NCBI GenBank assembly: GCA_965662545.1
Contig: CBFIHZ010000028.1
Coordinates: 1-55,665, forward strand
Direction of reading: 5' to 3'
Length of the DNA stretch: 55,665 nt
From: CPC320 sp002684375
GTDB taxonomy: Bacteria > Pseudomonadota > Alphaproteobacteria > Rhodobacterales > Rhodobacteraceae
Below the pieces are notes generated by a model. That model was not told the origin of the DNA and did no database searches. It saw only the letters and a program-made list of their open reading frames with translations. This document shows positions 8,631 to 15,568 of the stretch, piece after piece. The position numbers and the translations under genes were made by a program. Numbering within the stretch: position 1 is the first letter of the stretch; each line of letters begins with the position of its first letter.

Positions 8631-9272
8631 ATGACCTTATCACGTGACGTGCCTCTTATTCCGGAAAACTCCGCCTTGTTGTTTGTCGACGTTCAGAATT
8701 TCAGTGCCAACCGACAGGGAGCTGAATTCAAGGACTTGCCTGACGCAGAATTCAAGGAAAAATACGGCTGGTACTTTGATATGCTGAACGTCACCGTCAT
8801 CCCCAATATGCAGCGAATCCAGCGCGCCGCACGAAATGCCGGGGTAGAGGTGATGTACACCACTATTGAAAGTCTGACGCGCGACGGGCGCGACCGCAGT
8901 CTTGACTACAAAATTACTGGCTTTAACGTGCCGAAAGGATCATGGGACGGCAAGGTAATCGATCAGATTTTACCCGGAGAGGATGAGATTGTTTTGCCGA
9001 AATCCTCCTCCTCAGTATTTGTCTCCACCCATATCGACTATGTCCTTCGTAATTTGGGGGTCAAACAGCTTGTCATTTCTGGGCTAATTACGGACCAATG
9101 TGTTGAGAGTGCTGTTCGAGATGCTTGCGATCTAGGGTATCTGGTTACTCAGATAACTGATGCCTGTTTGACCTACAGCCAGGCTCGACACGACAATTCA
9201 ATCTACACTATCAGGGGTTATTGTAGACAGATCACGACGGAGGAACTGGTTGCTGAGCTTAGCGGTGACTGA
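8631..9272 (+). CDS. isochorismatase-family cysteine hydrolase (putative amidase)
   Basis: A 213-residue protein with the Asp-Lys-Cys triad of the cysteine-hydrolase superfamily: D20 (LLFVDVQNF), K124 (VLPKSSSS) and C157 (GLITDQCVESAVRDA, with the usual non-proline loop before the Cys). The superfamily includes nicotinamidase, N-carbamoylsarcosine amidase, biuret hydrolase and ureidoacrylate amidohydrolase, as well as true isochorismatases. The segment around 84-107 (RDGRDRSLDYKITGF) is likely substrate-specific. ATG 8631 directly follows the stop of the FGase-type gene, so the two are co-translated. With an amide-type importer and a second amidohydrolase, an amidase role is more plausible than isochorismate cleavage (inference). 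Confidence 0.85.
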   Translation: MTLSRDVPLIPENSALLFVDVQNFSANRQGAEFKDLPDAEFKEKYGWYFDMLNVTVIPNMQRIQRAARNAGVEVMYTTIESLTRDGRDRSLDYKITGFNVPKGSWDGKVIDQILPGEDEIVLPKSSSSVFVSTHIDYVLRNLGVKQLVISGLITDQCVESAVRDACDLGYLVTQITDACLTYSQARHDNSIYTIRGYCRQITTEELVAELSGD

Positions 9273-9334
9273 TCCTGAGGAAAAAGTTAACCGCCCCTTT
9301 TTTGCCGGAGGCCCAGAAGTAAGGATACTGGGTT

Positions 9335-9667
9335 ATGGAAAAGAACAAATGTGGAAACAGAAATTCACCAGAGGTGCGCGACCGTGCTGTTTGGGTGGTA
9401 TTCGAGCATCAGGGCGAATTTGACAGCCAGTCTGCTGCGATCAAATCGGTTGCGCCCAAGATCGGTAGTGGGGCTGATACGCTTCGGGCGTGGGTTCGAC
9501 GCGCAGAAACGGACAGCGGTCGACGTGATAGTGTGACGACTGCCGAACGGGATCGGATCAAAGCCCTTGAGCGCGAGAATTGCCAGCTTCGGCAGGCCAA
9601 TGAAATCCTGAAGAAAGTAACAGCGTATTTTGCTCAGGCGGAGCTCGACCGCACGTTTCGGAAATGA
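9335..9667 (+). CDS. IS3-family transposase OrfA
   Basis: A 110-residue protein with the OrfA helix-turn-helix (about residues 11-55: PEVRDRAVWVVFEHQGEF, GSGADTLRAWVRRAE) and a C-terminal leucine-zipper-like segment (ALERENCQLRQANEILKKVT). OrfA binds the inverted repeats and normally works as an OrfAB fusion made by a -1 frameshift. Its stop overlaps the ATG of orfB (ATGA at 9664). The partner is disrupted, so this OrfA is probably not functional in transposition. Confidence 0.88.
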   Translation: MEKNKCGNRNSPEVRDRAVWVVFEHQGEFDSQSAAIKSVAPKIGSGADTLRAWVRRAETDSGRRDSVTTAERDRIKALERENCQLRQANEILKKVTAYFAQAELDRTFRK

Positions 9668-10348
9668 TTGCGTTTATCAAAGAGCCCCGGGAAGTGTGGG
9701 GGATCGAGCGACCTGCCGTGTTTTACAGATCGCCCCCTCGACGTTCTAAGCGCACCTGGCCGTTGAGAATGATCCGGACAAAGCATCGGATCGTGCCCAT
9801 TCGATCGGGTGAACAGACAATTCCGCGCAACGATGCCCAACCAGCTCTGGGTATCGGATTTTACCTACGTCGCGACCTAGCAGGGATGTGTCTATGTAGC
9901 ATTCGTCATCGATACGTTCGCCAACAAGATCGTTGGCTGGCGAGCCTCCAGATCACAGCAAACACAGTTTGTCTTGGATGCTCTGGAGCAAGCGCTGTAT
10001 GAAAGACGGCCTGCTGATAGCCTAATCCAGCACAGCGACAGAGGCAGCCAATATCTGTCGATCAAATAGACAGAACGACTGGCAGAACCAGGCTTGGAGC
10101 CAAGCGTGGGGACCGTTGGCGACAGGTACGATAACGCACGGGCTGAGACCATGACCGGCCTCTTCAAAGCGCAGGTAATCCACAGGCTAGGGCCATGGAA
10201 ATCCGTCGGCGCTGTAGAGTGCGAAACCCTCAAATGGGTCGATTGGTTCAACAACCGTCGCTTGCTCGACCCCATCGGATACATCACGCCAACTGAAGCT
10301 CAGGAGGCGTTCTATGCAAACATACACACACTCGATAAAGCCGCTTGA
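9664..10348 (+). pseudogene. IS3-family transposase OrfB, disrupted
   Basis: The start reads MIAFIKEPREVWGIE, then a frameshift near 9710 moves RVLQIAPST to another frame. From about 9838 the integrase core runs in one frame: LWVSDFTYVAT (first Asp), YVAFVIDTFANKIVGW, QHSDRGSQYL (second Asp), ARAETMTGLFKAQVIHRLGP (Glu) and WVDWFNNRRLLDPIGYITP up to the stop at 10348. That frame is interrupted by two amber codons, at 9878-9880 and 10067-10069, at places where relatives carry aromatic residues. All three DDE residues are still present, so decay is recent, but the gene cannot make a full-length protein. Confidence 0.85.
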
Positions 10349-10388
10349 AACGAACTAAACAGTCTCCGGTAAAACCGGAGCGGTTCAA

Positions 10389-10755
10389 TCGTCGGAAGGC
10401 GCACATTGACCAGATTGGCGAGTGATTTAACTCTAGGGGCAAAAGATGGAAAGGTGGCCACTTGGAAAATACGGGTCTCTAAAACAACCGACCGCGATTT
10501 GGCCCGTCGGGGTTGCTTGCGTCTTGCATCCATTGTGATTTATCTCTGAATTCAAATCTGTTTGGAGCAACCGTTATACAACCTGCGCTTTTGACACTGA
10601 TGTTTTCCGGGCGTATGCAAGGCATGTCAAGACGCCTTTCTATTGCCTGAACTGCGGCCGTCAACCTATGGTCGGTTGCCACAAAACAGGGTGTTGGCAA
10701 AGCTCCGGGTCATTGAAGCCGCGCCTGCGGAATCGGGGCCAGTGATGCAGGTGTT
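10389..10755. other. intergenic, no gene recognised
   Basis: This 367-base stretch lies between the right end of the IS3 element and the dioxygenase-like gene. Short open frames exist on the minus strand but have no recognisable domain and no good ribosome-binding site. It may hold sequence left over from the insertion event; I see no RNA gene. Confidence 0.4.
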
Positions 10756-11556
10756 GTGGATTTGAAAGGTGTTGTTTTATTGTCCGATACTTGGTCCAAG
10801 GGCTGGCTTAAATTCCCCTTTGATCCGGCGCTTGCGGCTTGGGTTGCAGCTGCAAAAATTGCGGCAGAATCGGCAGTTACCAACCCTGAGATGCAGCGTA
10901 AGTGGCTGCAATGTGAAGGGACCTGGTTTGTGGGGGTTGATGCCCTGCCCAATGACGCCAGCGGCTCGGTGAACGGATCGGGAGAGCTGACCGGAACGGC
11001 AATGACTTTCATCAACCGGCATCTCGGAGGGCGGCCACCGTTGCATCAAGCGCAGGTTTCGGTCATCTATCCTGGCTATCCCAAACCGCGCGCAGGCGAA
11101 AGTGAGGCGGCTTTTCGGTTTCGTAAAAACCGCGATGCGGCGCATATCGACGGCATTTTGCCTCATGGTCCGGCGCGGCGGCGTAAACTGATCGAGCCGC
11201 ATGCCTTTATTCTTGGAATCCCGCTGAATGATTGCGCAGCAGATGCCGGACCGCTTGTGGTGTGGCCCGGCAGTCCCGACATCATTCGCCGGCACCTGAT
11301 ATCGGCTTTTTCAACGGCCGATCCAGCGATTTGGGCCGATCTTGACATCACCACAGCGTATCAGGCAGCCCGGCAAGAGGTGTTTGCCACCTGTCAGCGA
11401 TTGGAATTGCCGGCAAAACCGGGCGAAGCCTATCTGCTGCACCGCTTGGCCTTACACGGGGTGGCACCGTGGCGCGCACAGCCAGAGGGGCGACGGATGG
11501 TGGCGTATTTTCGACCGCCCTGGCGGGAGCCTCTGCAACATTTTTTATCAAAATGA
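10756..11556 (+). CDS. putative Fe(II)/2-oxoglutarate-dependent dioxygenase (PhyH-like)
   Basis: A 266-residue soluble protein starting at GTG 10756; the frame is open back to 10717, so the start is uncertain. It has an HxD metal motif (DAAHIDG, H130 and D132), a distal His in YLLHRLALHGVAPW (H229 or H234) and an Arg after it (GRRMVAYFRP, R246/R247). This is the H-x-D...H...R order of double-stranded beta-helix dioxygenases of the phytanoyl-CoA hydroxylase type. The 2-oxoglutarate role and the substrate are inferred. It stands alone between an IS element and two RTX genes; the AT-rich 210 bases after it separate it from them. Confidence 0.55.
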   Translation: MDLKGVVLLSDTWSKGWLKFPFDPALAAWVAAAKIAAESAVTNPEMQRKWLQCEGTWFVGVDALPNDASGSVNGSGELTGTAMTFINRHLGGRPPLHQAQVSVIYPGYPKPRAGESEAAFRFRKNRDAAHIDGILPHGPARRRKLIEPHAFILGIPLNDCAADAGPLVVWPGSPDIIRRHLISAFSTADPAIWADLDITTAYQAARQEVFATCQRLELPAKPGEAYLLHRLALHGVAPWRAQPEGRRMVAYFRPPWREPLQHFLSK

Positions 11557-11765
11557 TGCAAATTTAAGGAAAATTGCGGTGGGATAATTGTTCAAAATTA
11601 ATCATTTAGAATTTATTGTGGCCAAAATTAATTGTCTGTGTTAGAGCTTATTCATTGTAATTTATCATAATTTACCGGTTCAGGCCTTTTGTTTGTAATT
11701 CTTTTTTTGAGCGATCTTCTGGTTTTTGATAAATATTTTTAAATAATTTGACATAAGGTTCTGAT
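11557..11765 (+). promoter_or_regulatory. AT-rich leader of the first RTX gene
   Basis: A 209-base, strongly AT-rich leader (TTAATTAT-type tracts, TAAATATTTTTAAATAATTTG just before the gene) with an AAGG ribosome-binding site ahead of ATG 11766. The contrast with the G+C-richer coding DNA suggests a promoter or H-NS-like-controlled region, but no clear -35/-10 pair could be assigned. Confidence 0.35.
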
Positions 11766-13244
11766 ATGAATTGGCTTCTACTTGTCTTGGGTTTTGGTGG
11801 TCTGGCGGGCTTGGTTGGCGGCGAGACAGCAGATGGTGATTCTGATCAAGGTTTGATCGGTGATGAAAGAAAGGATTTGAGCGACCCCACAAAGGGACCT
11901 GACCTTTTGAACGGAACACCCAATGCGGATCTGATCGACGCGGATTCGGGGAATGATACAGTGAACGGTCATCGGGGATCCGACAACCTTAAGGGTGGGG
12001 CCGGTGAGGATGATCTAAGAGGTGGCAATGGGGATGATACCCTGTATGGCGGTGCCGATGACGACAAGGTTAAGGGCAATGCAGGTCTTGATTTGCTCTA
12101 TGGTGGTGACGGCCGTGACCAACCCCGTGGCGGCATTGGCAACGACACCCTGTACGGAGGAGCCGGTAATGACTCTGCCTGGGGTGAAGCCGGGGATGAT
12201 GTCGTGTATGGCGGTGACGGAAACGACAGATTGCAGGGCGATGGCAATGTTAAATCAAAAGCCACGCTCGGTAATGATACGCTGTTTGGCGGTGTCGGTG
12301 ACGATACTTTGCTGGGCGGTCTTGGCAATGACAGTCTTGATGGTGGCACGGACAACGACAACCTTTTCGGACAGGACGGCAAGGATATTTTGTTCGGGCG
12401 CTCGGGCAATGATAAAATTCTGGGCAATGCCGATACTGACACGATATTTGGCGGCGAGGGCAATGACTCGCTGTTCGGAGATGACAAGAAAGACAGTTTG
12501 CAATCCAATCATGGTCAGGATGTTATCTATGGTGGAGGTGGAAGTGATTTTATCGACGGGTTTGGTCAGGCGGATCTGATCTATGGTGATGATAGTGTCG
12601 CCCTTGCGTCGGGCGCGGCTGACACCCTTTTAGGCAATAATGGAAACGATTCTATTTATGGCGGCGAAGGCAACGACAGCCTTGTTGGTGACGCCGGTGA
12701 CGATTTTCTCGTTGGTGGATTGGACAATGACTTTTTAGGCGGTGGCATTGGCGCGGATATTATGTATGGCGGGTTGAATAACGACACGCTCGCGGGTCAC
12801 TTAGGGAGCGACTCTTTATACGGTGGTAGCGGCGCAGATTCGCTCTATGGAGGACAGGACGACGATGTTCTCTTTGGCGGTTCGGGTAATGATACGCTGC
12901 GGCTGAGTAAGGGGGATACTGTAACCGGCGGTGAAGGTGCCGATGAATTTGTCTCTGGCAATTGGTACACGGACGACACTAACTTAAATACCAGCAACAG
13001 CTATGCGACCATCACCGACTTTAACAGTACCGAGGGAGACGAGATTATTGTCGAAATCCCCTCTAATCCGGCAGATGGAAATTACACGCTTTCTGTGGCT
13101 GAAAATCCGGCTGGCTCGGGTACGTATGATGTTAGCCTCACACAAACCGGCGGCGGGTCAACAACGGTTGTTGCCAAAGTGACCGGTGGTGGCGCGGGTC
13201 TGAGCACGGCGTCTGATGGTAATGTAAAGCTCGTCAAACAATGA
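11766..13244 (+). CDS. RTX calcium-binding repeat protein 1
   Basis: A 492-residue acidic protein. Residues 1-19 (MNWLLLVLGFGGLAGLVGG) form one hydrophobic helix without the basic start of a Sec signal. About residues 45-395 consist of more than thirty RTX nonapeptides of the form GGxGxDxLx (GNDTLYGGAGNDS and the like), which bind Ca2+ and fold as a parallel beta-roll outside the cell. The last 95 residues are a separate domain (YATITDFNSTEGDEIIVEIP, then TTVVAKVTGGGA) shared with the paralogue at 13592. RTX proteins are usually exported by type I secretion, but no transporter genes are close by. Function unknown; adhesin, surface layer or bacteriocin-like roles are all possible. Confidence 0.88.
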   Translation: MNWLLLVLGFGGLAGLVGGETADGDSDQGLIGDERKDLSDPTKGPDLLNGTPNADLIDADSGNDTVNGHRGSDNLKGGAGEDDLRGGNGDDTLYGGADDDKVKGNAGLDLLYGGDGRDQPRGGIGNDTLYGGAGNDSAWGEAGDDVVYGGDGNDRLQGDGNVKSKATLGNDTLFGGVGDDTLLGGLGNDSLDGGTDNDNLFGQDGKDILFGRSGNDKILGNADTDTIFGGEGNDSLFGDDKKDSLQSNHGQDVIYGGGGSDFIDGFGQADLIYGDDSVALASGAADTLLGNNGNDSIYGGEGNDSLVGDAGDDFLVGGLDNDFLGGGIGADIMYGGLNNDTLAGHLGSDSLYGGSGADSLYGGQDDDVLFGGSGNDTLRLSKGDTVTGGEGADEFVSGNWYTDDTNLNTSNSYATITDFNSTEGDEIIVEIPSNPADGNYTLSVAENPAGSGTYDVSLTQTGGGSTTVVAKVTGGGAGLSTASDGNVKLVKQ

Positions 13245-13591
13245 GGATCAGAGCCGGTCTAGGTGTCTCTGCAGGCGTGCTTATGTTGGCAATGCCGAGT
13301 GCGCACTGATAAATATACCCTGTTTTTGCTTATAAACCGATTGAAACGCTGGCACTAACGACGCTGGCACTAAACAACCAGCACTGTCAGCGTTAGTGCC
13401 CCGCGTTGCCTTTCGGTTGACGGCCTCAAACCTGTTGGCACCGACTGTCTTGGTGTATCGTTGGGTTTGGCTTTTTCCTCAGCGAATGTAGGGTTTCAAT
13501 AAATATTCCATGACAAACCCTGCCTTGATCATCACGCAAAAGATGTTAAAACCTGCGTCATAGATTATACGTTTTTTATTAGGATTTTTTT
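13245..13591. other. intergenic between the RTX genes
   Basis: A 347-base gap. It holds the inverted repeat at 13351-13400 and an AT-rich segment just before the second RTX gene, whose ribosome-binding site is AGGA (about 13580). Nothing else is recognised. Confidence 0.5.
13351..13400 (+). terminator. long inverted repeat after RTX gene 1 (possible terminator)
   Basis: GGCACTAACG (13351-13360) pairs perfectly with CGTTAGTGCC (13391-13400), and the interior holds a second stem GCTGG/CCAGC. A short direct repeat (GCTGGCACTAA) overlaps the left arm. There is no T-run after it, so a terminator role is uncertain; a regulatory or RNA-stability role is also possible. Confidence 0.4.
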
Positions 13592-14683
13592 ATGACTTGG
13601 ATGTATTTGGTGTTTGGTTTCTTAGGGTTAGCGATGTTTCTGCCTACAATTGACATGGAGATATCGAACGATAATGCTGATATCAACGGTGATGACCAAG
13701 ACAACAGATTGTCGGGCTCAGAGATCAGTGACACGATACGGGGTGGCGATGGCGATGACACGCTGATTGGCCAAGCCGGGAATGACTATCTGTATGGTGA
13801 GCAAGGCAACGACACATTGGATGGCGGTGCGGATGAGGATACGCTTTATGGCGGGCAGGGCAACGACACATTGGATGGCGGTGCGGATAAGGATAGGCTC
13901 GCTGGCAGGCAGGGCAATGACACATTGGATGGCGGTGCGGATGAGGATACGCTTTATGGTGGCGTGGGGGCGGACAGCCTGACTGGCGGCGCTGCGGATG
14001 ATCAGCTGTTCGGGGAGGAAGGCGATGATGAATTATACGGCGACAACGCAACGGATTCGGCATTAACTGGCGGGAATGATTTTATTCGTGGTGAAGAGGG
14101 AAATGACAAACTGTATGGCGGCGCTGGAAATGACCAACTTTACGGCGATCATTCTTACGGGCCAAAGGGTGACGGCGACGGCAACGACACCCTGTACGGC
14201 GGTACCGGAAATGATCAACTAATAGGAGGTTTAGGCGGAAGCGCGACAGATATTTTATACGGTGGCACGGGCAAAGACACTCTGATTGGCGGTGATGGCG
14301 CTGATATTTTATACGGTGGTGATGGCGATGATACTCTTTATATGCGGGGTCAGGATCGTGTAACCGGCGGCGATGGTGAAGATGATTTTAAAACAGACGG
14401 CTGGTATGATACAAATTCGGTCTTACTGAAGACGGGCAATGATGATTTCGCCACGATTGAAGATTTCAGCTCGAGTGGCAATAAGAGCGATTTTCTGATT
14501 GTCGAAGTGCCGTTCGATGCGAAGGGCACCTTTATGTTGGCGACTGTTGAAAATCCGGTTAATAGCGGACGTTACGATGTGCAATTGATCAAGGATGGAT
14601 CCGAGACAACAGTGGTGGCTAAAGTCACCAAAGGTGGCGCGGATCTCAGGGTCGGTGACAACCTCCGTATCGTCAAGATTTGA
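13592..14683 (+). CDS. RTX calcium-binding repeat protein 2 (paralogue)
   Basis: A 363-residue paralogue of the preceding RTX protein with the same plan: an N-terminal hydrophobic helix (MTWMYLVFGFLGLAMFLP), about twenty RTX nonapeptides between residues 33 and 250, and a C-terminal domain (FATIEDFSSSGNKSDFLIVE, YDVQLIKDGSETTVVAKVT) clearly homologous to that of the first. Three 54-base units at 13805-13966 are nearly identical at DNA level, a sign of recent expansion. It has its own leader and ribosome-binding site (AGGA before ATG). The shared ends suggest that the N-terminal helix and C-terminal domain carry the export or anchoring signals, while the repeat number varies. Confidence 0.88.
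   Translation: MTWMYLVFGFLGLAMFLPTIDMEISNDNADINGDDQDNRLSGSEISDTIRGGDGDDTLIGQAGNDYLYGEQGNDTLDGGADEDTLYGGQGNDTLDGGADKDRLAGRQGNDTLDGGADEDTLYGGVGADSLTGGAADDQLFGEEGDDELYGDNATDSALTGGNDFIRGEEGNDKLYGGAGNDQLYGDHSYGPKGDGDGNDTLYGGTGNDQLIGGLGGSATDILYGGTGKDTLIGGDGADILYGGDGDDTLYMRGQDRVTGGDGEDDFKTDGWYDTNSVLLKTGNDDFATIEDFSSSGNKSDFLIVEVPFDAKGTFMLATVENPVNSGRYDVQLIKDGSETTVVAKVTKGGADLRVGDNLRIVKI
13805..13966 (+). repeat. three tandem 54-bp units inside RTX gene 2
   Basis: Units begin at 13805, 13859 and 13913, each encoding GNDTLDGGAD followed by EDTLYGGQ, KDRLAGRQ or EDTLYGGV. The outer two units differ at only a few bases, and the middle one carries clustered differences in its second half. Confidence 0.9.
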
Positions 14684-14805
14684 TCCTGTTGCCGTCCCTG
14701 TCCCCGTAATCGCTACAGTCCCTGTAATCGCCCATGTCAGGAACAGTACCAACATCCTCGGCTTGCAGCGTTTAACCGTCTCTGGGGTTTCGGGTCTGCG
14801 CCTGT

Positions 14806-14827
14806 AAACCTGCAAAGGCGCAGGTTT
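14806..14827. terminator. hairpin between convergent RTX2 and DUF1289 genes
   Basis: AAACCTGC (14806-14813) pairs with GCAGGTTT (14820-14827) around a six-base loop. It lies between the ends of two convergent genes, so it may stop transcription from both sides. There is no clear T-run. Confidence 0.4.
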
Positions 14828-14846
14828 GCTCGGCTAGATTGCTATC

Positions 14847-15080
14847 CTAGGCATCTGCCACGCGGGCCGCGCGGCCACCGCGCCGTTTTTTCAATCGACC
14901 GCTACGCGCGGGCAATTCGCCCATGACGCGGTTGCGGTCCTCGGCTGTCATTTGCGACCAATTGCCGATTTCCTCAAGGCTGCGCAGACAGCCGGTGCAC
15001 AGCCGCTCTGTGGGGTGGATGACACAAACCTTGATGCAGGGGGATTGTATTTCCTGCCGCGCCCATATCTCGTCGCTCAT
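14847..15080 (-). CDS. DUF1289 domain-containing protein
   Basis: A 77-residue protein starting MSDEIWARQE. Four cysteines in the pattern CIKVC-x8-CTGC, followed by RSLEEIGNW, define DUF1289, a small probable metal-binding or Fe-S-associated module; the tail is basic (RLKKRRGGRAAR). A longer frame to 15311 exists but would run back through ruvX; the start at 15080 overlaps the ruvX stop by four bases, the usual arrangement. Function unknown; it sits in the ccmI-ruvX operon. Confidence 0.82.
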   Translation of the reverse strand: MSDEIWARQEIQSPCIKVCVIHPTERLCTGCLRSLEEIGNWSQMTAEDRNRVMGELPARSGRLKKRRGGRAARVADA

Positions 15081-15568
15081 GTGCTCTGCCTGTGTTCGGT
15101 TGCCTTGATGTGCTGGAAACGGTCCAGCGCTCCTTGCAGGATATACGATGCTGCCACATGGTCGATCACCTGTGCGCGACGCTTTCGGCTCGTATCCGCC
15201 TCTAACAGCGCCCGTTCGGCTGCCACGGTTGACAGACGCTCGTCCCAAAAACTGATGGGCAGCGCGTAAAGTCGGTTGAAATTGCGCGCAAAGGCGCGGG
15301 TCGATTGGCAACGCGGTCCCTCGGAGCCATCCATGTTGCGCGGCAGGCCCAACACCAGCCCGCCGATCTGGCGCTGTTCGATAATTGCGACCACTTGGGC
15401 GGCGTCAAGGCTGAATTTCTTGCGCCGCACCGTCTGAAGCGGTGAGGCAACCGACAGCATTTGGTCGCTCACGGCGACACCAATGGTCTTCTCGCCCAGA
15501 TCCAAGCCAATCAGCGCTCGCATCGCGGGAAGTGCGGCGGCAAACTCGGTCATGTCGTCATAGATCAT
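15077..15568 (-). CDS. ruvX: putative Holliday junction resolvase RuvX/YqgF
   Basis: A 163-residue RNase H-fold protein with ALIGLDLGEKTIGVAVSD (catalytic Asp D23), GLVLGLPRNMDGSEGPRC, FWDERLSTVAAER (Glu) and DHVAASYILQ (Asp) in the order expected for YqgF. The family is essential in many bacteria and acts in 16S rRNA 5'-end maturation and possibly on DNA junctions. It overlaps ccmI by four bases (ATGA) and DUF1289 by four bases, so the three genes are one transcript. Confidence 0.92.
   Translation of the reverse strand: MIYDDMTEFAAALPAMRALIGLDLGEKTIGVAVSDQMLSVASPLQTVRRKKFSLDAAQVVAIIEQRQIGGLVLGLPRNMDGSEGPRCQSTRAFARNFNRLYALPISFWDERLSTVAAERALLEADTSRKRRAQVIDHVAASYILQGALDRFQHIKATEHRQST

Larger units (their letters stand above)
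9287..10387 (+). mobile_element. IS3-family insertion sequence (degenerate)
   Basis: About 1.1 kb with imperfect terminal inverted repeats: left end from 9287 (TTAACCGCCCC, then GCCGGAG) and right end read on the minus strand from 10387 (TGAACCGCTCC, then ACCGGAG), roughly two-thirds identical over 29 bases. It contains an intact orfA and a broken orfB. No 3-base target duplication is seen (AAG left, ATC right), which suggests that one end was rearranged or the flanks have diverged. It belongs to a different IS3 subgroup from the remnant at 1-665. Confidence 0.8.

Noticed and set aside
1..10387. Composite transposon formed by the IS elements on both sides of the cassette
   Set aside because: The flanking elements belong to different IS3 subgroups plus an IS110 fragment, and no matching target duplications are seen.
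12022..12579. Frame shifted against RTX gene 1 encoding a Met/Ala/Thr-rich protein
   Set aside because: Product of the repetitive glycine/aspartate codons in another frame; no start signal.
13805..13966. Possible CRISPR array in the evenly spaced repeats
   Set aside because: Repeats are tandem, without variable spacers, and code for RTX units in frame.
13725..14063. Proline/histidine-rich minus-strand frame opposite RTX gene 2
   Set aside because: Mirror of the nonapeptide codons.
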